Assembly (NCBI GenBank): GCA_016711295.1 | Contig: JADJTE010000014.1 | Span: 1-64,000, forward strand | Reading direction: 5' to 3' | DNA: 64,000 nt | Origin: Sphingobacteriales bacterium | Lineage (GTDB): Bacteria > Bacteroidota > Bacteroidia > Chitinophagales > UBA2359 | Part shown: positions 38,008-47,236 of the stretch, one piece after another | How positions within the stretch are numbered: position 1 is the stretch's first letter | Layout: every line of letters begins with the position of its first letter | Made by a program: the position numbers and the translations under genes | The notes under the pieces: generated by a model | Seen by the model: the letters and a program-made list of their open reading frames with translations, nothing else | Database searches by the model: none | Told to the model about the DNA's origin: nothing

Positions 38008-40377
38008 ATGTTACTCAACTTTCGTTATTGTATCTCATTCTGGCTATGCTTGACTATCGTTTGGAGCGCACAAGCACAAACCCCCATATTGCGCCTCACC
38101 AATGAAAAAGCACGCCCTACCGATGGCGATATCGACTATGAATCGCCCATCGGCAATACCAAAGGCAGGCTGTGGATCGCCTATTCTGACCGTGCAAATA
38201 ATCCCACCTATACCGAACCCGACGAAAACGCCTCTTCCCAAAAGACCCTATCCTATTTAGATTGGTTTTATGTCATCGACGAGCAAGGTGCGTACATTCG
38301 GATAGCTAAGGGCGAGTTAGACGAGAGCGAAGGCAATCTCAATCAAATACAGGATTACGGTTGGTTGCCCAAACGCAAGGCAATTATGCACCCTTATTGC
38401 CTTCAATCGAGGGCAAAAATCAGCAAAAAAGCTATCTTGCTCAATAATATCGACACCGTTAGTAAGGTCGATTTTGCCCGAACTACCAATTCTGTTGCCC
38501 TATATAACCACCCCGAAGCAAGTAAAGGCAAACAAACCGGCGAATCGCGCTTGTTTGAAGTATTTTACGTGTACAAAGTTAATACTAATGCCGTGCTTAT
38601 CGGTAAAACATCATACAACGACGACCCACTGAACGCCTCCAATAACCTGATAGGCTGGGTAGATAGGCGCAAAGTCATATTTTGGGACAACCGCGTAGCT
38701 ATCGAACCCAATTGGCAGGAAGCTGCCCTGAAAGAACGAGCAGCTACTGGGTTTTCGCCCATTATCGTCAATAAAAAACGAACTGCCGAAGTGTTTAGGA
38801 GTGGGCAAAATATAGCCTCCGAACTCGTTTACCTCGACCTAAAAGACAAGAGCAGCAAACGCATGGACGGCTACGAATGGCGATACCCCGTATTGACCGA
38901 ATTTAGGGGTAGCCAAGATGCGGGCATATTGAGCGTGGGCGCGATGGGCAAAATTAGCCAAAAAGCAGGTACAGTAAGCGAAGATATCAGACGCGAAGCC
39001 CTAAAAAAATACGAAAAAGGACGCGAAAAGCAAAAGAATATCAATATCGTATTTGTCCTCGATGCTACCGAAGGCACGCAGCCCTACCACGCTGCCGCCG
39101 TAAAAGCCCTGCGCAGTGTGCAGGATAAAATTGTGGCTAATAGCAGCAATAGCATCAAATTTGCCGCCTTAGCCTACCGCAATAGTGGCGCAGGCGACAA
39201 GCAAACAGAAATAAAACCATTGAGCAATAACGTAGAAAAAACCATCGAATTTATCGAAGGGCTAAATACGGATTATCCATCATCGGGCAATGGAACGCAA
39301 CTATATACAGCCATCAAAAATGCAATACAGCAATCCGGTATCAGCGACAAACATACCAATATTTTAATTGTCGTAGGGAGAGAAGGCGATAGCGGCACCA
39401 ACCAAGTAGCAGAATCCGAATTAGCTACCTTGCTGTTTGCCCAAAACTGCCACTTAATGGCTCTACAAGCCGAAAGCCAAGAAGCCGATACCTATCAAGA
39501 TTTCAGCTACCAAATGGAAGCCTTGATTAAAAAATCGGCACAAAAACGCTACGAAAAGTTTAAAACCAAAACGGGTAAAGGCACCCCACCCGAATTAGAG
39601 GAACTACGCGCCACCGACTACCAAAAATTTGTGCTGCGCAATACCGCTGCTATGGGACAAATCGTATTGCCCAACTTCGGCGAGAGCATCAATTCCCAAA
39701 GCCTACAAACCGAAATTGCCCAAATTGTTGCTAATGCCAATAGCCGCGTCAATAGCCTGCTGAATGTGTTAGACCGCTTGTTCAAAGGAGCGGGCACAAC
39801 ACAAGAAGGCGACTTAGCCGAATTTAACGCCTCTGTCCTATATTTCATTATCGACCAAGCCGAACTAAGCGAAGAGGAAAGCAGCAGTTTCTCGTTTGAA
39901 AATTTTCAAGGCTCGAAAGAGGGCTTCGCCGTCCGCAATGTAAAAGGGCTACAATATCCTATTTTTAAATCATCGCTATTCCTCGACGGCAGCGAGCTAT
40001 CCGAGATGTACGACCAGCTAAAAGACTTAGATTTGCCCGACGCACCCGAATCGGAACAACGCGAAGCAATGGTACGCGCATGGCTCAAACTATTGCGAAG
40101 CTACGAAGGCGGCACCGACCCCGACCAACTGAAAGAATTGACGATGGAAGAAGTAAACGAAAAAGTATTTGGCTTGCCTGGGTCAAGCCCCTTATTGCGA
40201 GGATTGAAATTGGCGCAGATACACGACCTACCCGCCGATAAGTTCCAGAAATATTTGTCAAATATTCGCAGCAAACGCCAAAAACTGCTCGATATCATGG
40301 AAGAAAAAGACTATAAATTCTCATTCCTATCTTATGGCAGGCGTTATTATTGGATAGACGAAGATTTGTTGCCCTAA
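38008..40377 (+). CDS. TssR-like exported vWA protein, copy 1
   Basis: The 789-residue protein has a signal peptide (from the ATG at 38008, ending WSAQAQ). An SH3-like N-terminal region contains WIAYSDRANNPTYTEP and DYGWLPKRK. A central part has LLGWVDRRKVIFWDNRVAIEPNW-type sequence (NNLIGWVDRRK), and a vWA domain starts NINIVFVLDATEGTQPYH. This matches my memory of TssR, a Bacteroidota type VI secretion (T6SSiii) component of similar size and domain plan. The MIDAS is degenerate (DATEGT instead of DxSxS). A second copy of exactly the same length follows. No other T6SSiii-specific gene is seen in the window. Confidence 0.62.
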   Translation: MLLNFRYCISFWLCLTIVWSAQAQTPILRLTNEKARPTDGDIDYESPIGNTKGRLWIAYSDRANNPTYTEPDENASSQKTLSYLDWFYVIDEQGAYIRIAKGELDESEGNLNQIQDYGWLPKRKAIMHPYCLQSRAKISKKAILLNNIDTVSKVDFARTTNSVALYNHPEASKGKQTGESRLFEVFYVYKVNTNAVLIGKTSYNDDPLNASNNLIGWVDRRKVIFWDNRVAIEPNWQEAALKERAATGFSPIIVNKKRTAEVFRSGQNIASELVYLDLKDKSSKRMDGYEWRYPVLTEFRGSQDAGILSVGAMGKISQKAGTVSEDIRREALKKYEKGREKQKNINIVFVLDATEGTQPYHAAAVKALRSVQDKIVANSSNSIKFAALAYRNSGAGDKQTEIKPLSNNVEKTIEFIEGLNTDYPSSGNGTQLYTAIKNAIQQSGISDKHTNILIVVGREGDSGTNQVAESELATLLFAQNCHLMALQAESQEADTYQDFSYQMEALIKKSAQKRYEKFKTKTGKGTPPELEELRATDYQKFVLRNTAAMGQIVLPNFGESINSQSLQTEIAQIVANANSRVNSLLNVLDRLFKGAGTTQEGDLAEFNASVLYFIIDQAELSEEESSSFSFENFQGSKEGFAVRNVKGLQYPIFKSSLFLDGSELSEMYDQLKDLDLPDAPESEQREAMVRAWLKLLRSYEGGTDPDQLKELTMEEVNEKVFGLPGSSPLLRGLKLAQIHDLPADKFQKYLSNIRSKRQKLLDIMEEKDYKFSFLSYGRRYYWIDEDLLP

Positions 40378-40471
40378 GAAAATATAGCACCTGTGCTGCT
40401 ATTGACCAATCCCCCGATATTGAACTCAATCTACATTTATACTCTTGGCTTCACAGAGCATTTCATTTTTT

Positions 40472-42841
40472 ATGAACCACTCCCTTATTTATCCCTTACT
40501 CATCGCTCTTTGTGGCTTATGTGCTTCCAATGCCATAGCCCAAACAACTACCGTTTTGCGTTTAGAACCCCAAAATACCCGCCCAATAGACGGCACTATT
40601 GACTACGACACCGAAATAGGCGGCAAAAAAGGCAGATTTTGGACCGTATTTTCCGACCGCGACAATAATCCGTCCTACAACGAACCTAACGAAGCAGGCG
40701 GCGTAAAGCGCACCCTCAAATTTTTGGATAATTTTTATGTCATCGAAGAAAAAGGGCAATACGTCCATATCGCTCGCGGAGAGATAGCGGGTAGCACAGG
40801 CAAATTAGACAATATACAAGATTTTGGATGGATAAGCAAGCGGCGGCTCGTTGTATGGCCCAAATGCGTAGAAACAAAAGCCCGCATTACCCAAAAAGCC
40901 ATCTTGCTCAATAAAATAGACACTGTGAGCAAATCCGATTTTGGAGGTGCCAACAAAGCTGTATTGTTTTATAGCGACCCCGAAATAGATAGAGGCAGGA
41001 AAACAGGTGAATCACGACTATTTGAAGTATTTTATGTATACAAAACAACCCCTACATCTGTTCTACTGGGCAAATCGACCGAAGTAAGCGACGAATTAGA
41101 CGTAAGCAGCAACCTATTGGGCTGGGCAGACCGCAAAAAAGTCGTTTTTTGGGACAATCGCGTAGCCATCGAACCCAATTGGCTCGAAGTAGCTGTGACA
41201 GAACGCCGCGAAAAAAATTTCTCACCCGTTATTTTGGACAAAAAACGCAGTGCGGAGGTACTCAAAAGTGGTCAGAAAGTAAACGAAGACCATGTATATC
41301 TCGATTTGGGGACTCGAGGCACAGCACGCATGGACGGTTATGAATGGCGTTTTCCAGTGTTCAATGAATTTCGCAATATCGAAGACCAAGGCATTTTGAG
41401 CGTGGGCGCAATGGGGAAAATCGTCACCAAAGCCGCGGAGGTAAATCCCGAAATCCGAGCAAGTGCTCTACGCAAATACGAAAAAGGGCGCGAACGGCAG
41501 AAAAATATCAATATCGTTTTTGTCATAGATGGCACCGAAGGCATGAAACAACATTATGCCGCCTTACAAACCGCCCTACAAACTGCTCAAAGCAAATTGC
41601 AAGGCAGCGATAATAGCATCAAATACGGAGCAGTGGTCTATCGCAACACAGGAGCAGGTAAAAATAGCAAGGAAGTCAAATCGTTGAGCAATAATGTCGA
41701 GAAAGTAACTGAATTTATCAATGGTATCGACAATAACTACCCTGCTACCGAAAGCGGCACAGCCTTATACGCAGGCATCAAAGCGGCTATACATGATGTA
41801 GGCATCAGCAGTAAGCATACCAACCTAATTATCTTGCTGGGGCGCGAGGGCGATATAGGTAGCGGGCAAGTAGCCGAAAGCGAATTAGCCGACTTGCTAT
41901 ACCGAAACAATTGCCACTTGATAGCGATACAAGTAAGCAGTTCGGAGGAAGATACCTACCAAGATTTTACCTATCAAATGGAGGCCTTGGTACTAAAATC
42001 GGCGCAAAAACGCTATGAAAAATACAAACACCAATCGAGCAAAGGGCTACCACCCAAATTGGACGAAGTAAAAGCCGGCGATTACCAAAAATTTATGCTG
42101 CGCAATACTGCTGCTATGGGGCAATTGGTATTTCCGAACCTCAACGAGAGCTTGTCTGCCAATAATTTAGAAAACGAAATAGCGCAAGTTATCATCAATG
42201 CCAATACGCGCGTCAATGGTTTGCTCAATGTATTAGACCGCTTGTTCAAGGGGTCCGGTGCTACCAAAGAAGGCGATTTAGCCGAATTTAACGCCTCTGT
42301 TCTCCATTTTATCATCGACCAAGCCGAGCTGACCGAAGAAGAATCAAACAGTTTTTCGTTCGATGATTTTCAAGGCTCAAAAGAGGGTTTCGCCTTGCGC
42401 AATATCAATGGTTTGCAATATCCCATTTTTAAATCTGTCCTATTTCTCGACACAGACGAGCTGACAAGCATGTACGAGCGGTTCAAAGAGTTAGACAACC
42501 CCGACGTACCCTTGTCTGAACAGCGCGAAACGATGGTGCGGGCTTGGGAATCGCTGTTGCGCAGCTACGAAGGCGGAAAAGATGCCAATGCTTTCAAGGG
42601 ATTGACGATGAACGAGGTAAATGAAAAGGTATTTGGCTTGCCCGGCGGTAGCAAATTGTTGAGCGGCTTAAAATTAGACCAAATACACGACCTAACTGAC
42701 GACAAATTCCAAAAATATGTATCGGGTATCCGCAGCAAACGCCAAAAATTGCTGAGTATCATCGAAGAAAAGGACTATAAATTTTCGTTTATGTCTTACG
42801 GCAGACGTTATTTTTGGATTGACGAAGATTTATTGCCATAG
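40472..42841 (+). CDS. TssR-like exported vWA protein, copy 2
   Basis: This paralog of the preceding gene is also 789 residues and is similar along its whole length. It has FSDRDNNPSYNEPNE, LLGWADRKKVVFWDNRVAIE, a vWA start INIVFVIDGTEGMKQHY and an identical ending SYGRRYFWIDEDLLP but for one residue. The signal peptide starts at the ATG at 40472 and ends NAIAQ; a TTG-initiated longer reading is not needed. The second MIDAS is DGTEGM, again degenerate. Two diverged, equal-length copies suggest a hetero-oligomer in the envelope. Confidence 0.62.
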   Translation: MNHSLIYPLLIALCGLCASNAIAQTTTVLRLEPQNTRPIDGTIDYDTEIGGKKGRFWTVFSDRDNNPSYNEPNEAGGVKRTLKFLDNFYVIEEKGQYVHIARGEIAGSTGKLDNIQDFGWISKRRLVVWPKCVETKARITQKAILLNKIDTVSKSDFGGANKAVLFYSDPEIDRGRKTGESRLFEVFYVYKTTPTSVLLGKSTEVSDELDVSSNLLGWADRKKVVFWDNRVAIEPNWLEVAVTERREKNFSPVILDKKRSAEVLKSGQKVNEDHVYLDLGTRGTARMDGYEWRFPVFNEFRNIEDQGILSVGAMGKIVTKAAEVNPEIRASALRKYEKGRERQKNINIVFVIDGTEGMKQHYAALQTALQTAQSKLQGSDNSIKYGAVVYRNTGAGKNSKEVKSLSNNVEKVTEFINGIDNNYPATESGTALYAGIKAAIHDVGISSKHTNLIILLGREGDIGSGQVAESELADLLYRNNCHLIAIQVSSSEEDTYQDFTYQMEALVLKSAQKRYEKYKHQSSKGLPPKLDEVKAGDYQKFMLRNTAAMGQLVFPNLNESLSANNLENEIAQVIINANTRVNGLLNVLDRLFKGSGATKEGDLAEFNASVLHFIIDQAELTEEESNSFSFDDFQGSKEGFALRNINGLQYPIFKSVLFLDTDELTSMYERFKELDNPDVPLSEQRETMVRAWESLLRSYEGGKDANAFKGLTMNEVNEKVFGLPGGSKLLSGLKLDQIHDLTDDKFQKYVSGIRSKRQKLLSIIEEKDYKFSFMSYGRRYFWIDEDLLP

Positions 42842-42905
42842 AAAACCGAAGTCGGATAATACATTTGCCCAAAAATAAGCAAGGCATAAGTTATCCATCA
42901 CTCCA

Positions 42906-42919
42906 CCCTTGTTATAGTC
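42906..42919 (+). promoter_or_regulatory. Shared 14-mer before the baseplate gene
   Basis: CCCTTGTTATAGTC lies 40 bases before the baseplate ATG and is followed by a short hairpin (CCCGAAAGTCGGG). The near-identical CCCTCGTTATAGTC lies before the sheath gene, there preceded by a short hairpin. It does not fit TAnnTTTG, so it may be a regulator site rather than a core promoter. Confidence 0.35.
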
Positions 42920-42959
42920 AGACCCGAAAGTCGGGCGCAAACATTCTAATATTTCGCCT

Positions 42960-45900
42960 ATGCTCAACTCCATTACTATATCGACCCAAGCCCCCGAAAG
43001 CCCGGATATGAACTATGCCCTTCTGCGCGAAGAGGCAATACAGCATATCCAACGCTTATCGGGCAAAGTGTGGACAGACCATAATATCCACGACCCAGGC
43101 ATTACAACGCTCGAACTATTGTCTTACGCCATCACTGATTTGGGCTACCGAACCGACTATGCCGTAAAAGACATTTTGGCGAGCCAAAATACAACTACAA
43201 CGAGTAGCCCACCCTATACCGCTGCCCAAATCCTGACGAGTAACCCCCTAACTATCAGCGACTACCGCAAGCTGCTGATGGACGTGCGAGGGGTCAAAAA
43301 TGCTTGGTTAGAACCCGTCAAAAGCAAGATTAATAACCACAATGTCAAAGGTATTTATGATGTAACGGTCGAGTTGGAAGACGACGAACGTTGGGGCGAC
43401 CTCAATAAACGGTCTATCAAAATTCATATAGAGCAGGGTCCATACGCCCAAGAAAATATGTTTGTAGAGGCATCGGTCGTAAGCGAATTGGATTGGGACA
43501 AGATAGACACGATCAGCCAAGTAGCGATGCTGCGCCGCGATAAAGATTTTTTTAAGTACGGCGATTTTCTGTTTGCCCACCAAGCCAATTTGCAATTGCA
43601 AGTAAAACTGAAAGACGGCACCACCGCAACCCGACCGCTACAAGTGCGCGTCGATTTGCTGGGCGACGAAAATCCGCAAGAGTTTGTGATACCCAACTTA
43701 GGCATTGGCAACTTCATTATTGCCGCGCCCGACGAAACCCGCGCCCGACAAGGTAGCGATTGGTTCTTTTTTGTGTATAACGAAGACGAACCCATTCCGA
43801 TGGAAGAAGAAGATATTATCCTGAACAACGATACCTATGCCGCCACTATCATCGAACTGCTGACGGGCAAGCAATTTTTGTCTATCCTGAACATCGAATA
43901 CTTGCCCAAACAAAGCTATGTAGCCGACATTATGCGCGAAGCACAAGAGCGTTTAGCGGTAGCACGCAATTTGTGCGAAGATTTTAATGCGCTCAAAGTG
44001 GTGTTTATACAAGAAATAGCCCTTAATGCACATATAGAAATAAAACCAAATGCTGACCCCGAAGCCGTTTTTGCCGAGATATATTACCGCATCAGCCAAT
44101 ACTTATCGCCCGAACTGCGCCGCTATACCATAGAATCGCTATTAGAAAAGGGCAAAACTACTGCCGATATATTTGAAGGCATTCTACCCCGAAACGGCTT
44201 TATTGATGACGACGAATTGCAACGCATCGAAAAAAAGAGCGTTATTTATGCTTCCAGCCTCATCAACATCATCATGGATTTGCCCGAAGTTATATCGGTC
44301 AGGTCTATTGATATGACGCACTATATCAATGGCTTGCTCAATTTAGAAAATCAAACCGATTTTATACCATTAGTCAATCCCAACCTATACATGCCGCGCA
44401 TTAGTCCCGACAAATCGGGCATTGTATTTTATAAAAACAACGCAGTAGAAAAATATAACGCTAAATCAGCCACCAAATATTTCGACAACCTAAAACAACA
44501 ACGCCGCCAAGCACCACTTATTTGCCTCAACGATATACCCATCGAAAAGGGCAGACCGCGTGAAATAAACCGCTATTATTCTATCCAAAACGATTTCCCG
44601 CCCGTCTATGGCATCGGCGAAATGGGTTTGGCGGATACCGAAAGCCCTCAACGCCGCGCCAAAGCCATGCAATTGAAAGGCTATTTGCTGTTTTGCGAAC
44701 AATTATTAGCCAATTATCTGAGCCAACTTACTAATATAGGCGAATTGTTTAGCCATAACTCGGAATTTGTGCCACAGACCTATTTTTACCAATCGCTGCA
44801 ATCAGTCAACCAAATAGAACAATTGATACAGCCCGAATATTGGGACGCAAAAGACAAAAACTACGACCGCTTGCTGGGCAATTTGGTCGAAAGCCCTGAA
44901 ACTTTTTTGCAGCGAAAAAATCGATTTTTAGACCACCTAATGGCGCGTTTCGGCGAGCGATTTGGCGAATACGCCCAATTGATGTATGCGCTATACAGCG
45001 AAGAAGCGACCGATATGCGCCATATTGCCGACCGCATCAATGCCGAGCAGTTCGAAGAATCGCTCAAAGATAGTATTGCCTTAGCTCAATATTCGTTGGA
45101 CGAAATGATACGCCGCTCGGTCAAGTTGGAGGTCAAACAAGCTGTTATTGCTCTTTTGCAAAAATATGGCACTGATGTCAAAGTAGCCGATGCCGCCAAA
45201 GCTGCTATCAAAGAAGTATTGCGCAACGAAATACAAAAAACCTTAGACGCAGCATTTCGCGAAGCTGTTACAGCGGGCATAAAAGCAGGTATCGATGATA
45301 TTATCGGCGAGATTGTGGCTGAATTAGTCAAAAAAGCGGGTGAAGACCCACGCAAATTAGAGCAAATCATCGAGGAACGCAAAGCCATCAAACAACGCCT
45401 CGAAGCATTAGCACAAGGCGAAGCAGACAAAATTTTTATCGGCGTATCGCGCAGTTTGTTCGAAAGCACTATCAAAGGAGCGGTATTTAACGGTATCGAC
45501 CAGATTATGGACGAGGTGATAGGCGAATTATTGAGCGGCTACGCCAAAGCAAGCAGCAAAGCACAAGAAAAAACGCGCAGTATCGAAGATATTGTACGCA
45601 CTATTATTGTGCAGAGTGTGGGTATAAAGGTCAAAAAAACAGTCTTAGATGCCGTCAAAAGCGTAGTATGGACAGCCCGCGACCGCGTGAACCGCGAGAT
45701 AAATGCCAAAACGCAAGCCGACCTAATTAGCCACAAAATAGCTTTGCTGAACGATTACTCGCATATCAGCGCACAACGCGGGCAAGGTACGCCCTACCAA
45801 CTGAATGCAGAAGGGCAACGCCGCTGGCTGTGCGAATCGGGCTTTAAACAGCGTATTGCCCGCCTCTTGGGTGTTGAATCGGCAGTTACTGAACCTTTCT

Positions 45901-46208
45901 ATGTATTAGAACATCTGCTATTGCGCCCCGATAAAATTGAGACCGTGCCGCAAGACCTGCTTATTGCACAGATAATACAGTTATTAGACCTAAATCATGC
46001 GGGCAATTACGATTATTATTCGTTCCAGATGAGCATCATAGCACCTATTTACGGAGGCAGGTTTGCACACGAACGATTTAGGCAATTGTTTACTAAAACA
46101 GTGCATTTGGAAGCTCCCGCCCATTTGCTCATCTATACACATTGGCTCGACGAAGAGCAGATGCGCCATTTTGAACACTTATACACCTCACTTCAATCTA
46201 ACAACTAA
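42960..46208 (+). CDS. eCIS baseplate protein (Afp11/12, gpJ-like) with helical insertion
   Basis: The 1082-residue protein begins with a signature of the baseplate J/Afp12-type family: REEAIQHIQRLSGKVWTDHN then HDPGITTLELLSYAITDLGYRTDY. Its C-terminal end also has family features (LLNDYSHISAQRG, FKQRIARLLGVES, FYVLEHLLLRP). Between about residues 700 and 925 there is a Lys/Glu/Ala/Ile-rich all-helical segment that I do not associate with the family and that probably protrudes as a helical bundle or coiled coil. Baseplate wedge proteins of this kind hold the sheath initiator and tail fibres. The TerB-like gene starts two bases after its stop. Confidence 0.82.
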   Translation: MLNSITISTQAPESPDMNYALLREEAIQHIQRLSGKVWTDHNIHDPGITTLELLSYAITDLGYRTDYAVKDILASQNTTTTSSPPYTAAQILTSNPLTISDYRKLLMDVRGVKNAWLEPVKSKINNHNVKGIYDVTVELEDDERWGDLNKRSIKIHIEQGPYAQENMFVEASVVSELDWDKIDTISQVAMLRRDKDFFKYGDFLFAHQANLQLQVKLKDGTTATRPLQVRVDLLGDENPQEFVIPNLGIGNFIIAAPDETRARQGSDWFFFVYNEDEPIPMEEEDIILNNDTYAATIIELLTGKQFLSILNIEYLPKQSYVADIMREAQERLAVARNLCEDFNALKVVFIQEIALNAHIEIKPNADPEAVFAEIYYRISQYLSPELRRYTIESLLEKGKTTADIFEGILPRNGFIDDDELQRIEKKSVIYASSLINIIMDLPEVISVRSIDMTHYINGLLNLENQTDFIPLVNPNLYMPRISPDKSGIVFYKNNAVEKYNAKSATKYFDNLKQQRRQAPLICLNDIPIEKGRPREINRYYSIQNDFPPVYGIGEMGLADTESPQRRAKAMQLKGYLLFCEQLLANYLSQLTNIGELFSHNSEFVPQTYFYQSLQSVNQIEQLIQPEYWDAKDKNYDRLLGNLVESPETFLQRKNRFLDHLMARFGERFGEYAQLMYALYSEEATDMRHIADRINAEQFEESLKDSIALAQYSLDEMIRRSVKLEVKQAVIALLQKYGTDVKVADAAKAAIKEVLRNEIQKTLDAAFREAVTAGIKAGIDDIIGEIVAELVKKAGEDPRKLEQIIEERKAIKQRLEALAQGEADKIFIGVSRSLFESTIKGAVFNGIDQIMDEVIGELLSGYAKASSKAQEKTRSIEDIVRTIIVQSVGIKVKKTVLDAVKSVVWTARDRVNREINAKTQADLISHKIALLNDYSHISAQRGQGTPYQLNAEGQRRWLCESGFKQRIARLLGVESAVTEPFYVLEHLLLRPDKIETVPQDLLIAQIIQLLDLNHAGNYDYYSFQMSIIAPIYGGRFAHERFRQLFTKTVHLEAPAHLLIYTHWLDEEQMRHFEHLYTSLQSNN

Positions 46209-46210
46209 GC

Positions 46211-47125
46211 ATGAAAATAACCTACGAAGCAATATCGCACCTCATCGTCAAAGCCGATGAAGATGACGGCATTATGTACTGCCAATTCAAAGACCCATCG
46301 AGCGATGCTATAGTCAAATCGCAGGCGCAGATAACGCGCTCGGCGGGTGCGGGCAAGCGTGCGCAGCATATTGCCAAGACCAATGCTTTCTATTTCTTGC
46401 GCTCGCAATTGATGAACGGCATCTATAATTTGTTGGGTAGCAACTTGTTTAGCCATACCGTTAGGCAAATGGCTTGGGAATTTATACCCAAAAGCCCCGA
46501 TTTGCACGACGATGACGAAGGCTACGACGAACAAGCCAAAGAAGAAGCTATTGTAGAGGCATTTAGGCGCGTAGCGGGTCAATTTGAGCGGTCGGGCGAC
46601 AAATGGTACTTGAAACAAGTCGCACCGCCATTTGAAGACGTTTTTCAAAAAAACCCCGTCAATTCTAAGTACGACCGCCATATCTTGGCGCGTATGCTCA
46701 TCGAATTGGCAAGCGCAGACGGTGCTTTAACCCAACAAGAAAAAGAAACCTTGCGCCATTTTATAGCTCCCGACTTAGGAAGCGTAGAGCAATTGATGCG
46801 CTACGACGCGCTGACCGCCGTAGAATTGGACGAAACCACTCCCGCCGTTCGCGAAAGCATGTACCTAATGGCTTGGACGATGGCAGTGACGGACAACACC
46901 TTGTCGGGAAAGGAAAAAGGACTGTTGCGCGACTACGGCGTAATGCTCAATCTGAACAACAAACGCTGCGACGAACTGGCGATTATTGCCAAGCAACAGG
47001 TTATAGATACCGCTTTGAGCAATGATTTTGACCGACAAACTGTTTTTGACATCGCCGCCCAAATAGATTTGTCGCAAGACGAAGCCCAACGTGCCATAGC
47101 GCGTTACCAGAAGCGGCACGGGTAG
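46211..47125 (+). CDS. TerB-like domain protein
   Basis: The 304-residue cytoplasmic protein has an N-terminal domain of about 150 residues with no recognised family. A C-terminal TerB-like helical domain follows (about 155-300): ILARMLIELASADGALTQQE, then DETTPAVRESMYLMAWTMAV and LSGKEKGLLRDYGVML. TerB-type domains occur in tellurium-resistance-related and kinase/vWA (TerY-P) neighbourhoods and bind metal or membranes. The gene is almost fused to the baseplate gene, so its protein may act during particle assembly or link it to the phosphorylation proteins in the window. Confidence 0.65.
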   Translation: MKITYEAISHLIVKADEDDGIMYCQFKDPSSDAIVKSQAQITRSAGAGKRAQHIAKTNAFYFLRSQLMNGIYNLLGSNLFSHTVRQMAWEFIPKSPDLHDDDEGYDEQAKEEAIVEAFRRVAGQFERSGDKWYLKQVAPPFEDVFQKNPVNSKYDRHILARMLIELASADGALTQQEKETLRHFIAPDLGSVEQLMRYDALTAVELDETTPAVRESMYLMAWTMAVTDNTLSGKEKGLLRDYGVMLNLNNKRCDELAIIAKQQVIDTALSNDFDRQTVFDIAAQIDLSQDEAQRAIARYQKRHG

Positions 47126-47236
47126 GGAACCGAAAGCCAACTACTGATTTTGAGGGATATTGCTTGAAAAATATACCGCGATGTAGGGGCGAAATAACCT
47201 GCGCGGATACTTTATCCCAATGCAAATTGATGGGGC

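Noticed and set aside
38008..42841. A complete type VI secretion system in the window
   Set aside because: No TssB/TssC, TssK, TssE, ClpV or T6SS membrane-complex gene is seen; sheath, tube, tape-measure and AAA+ genes are of the eCIS type.
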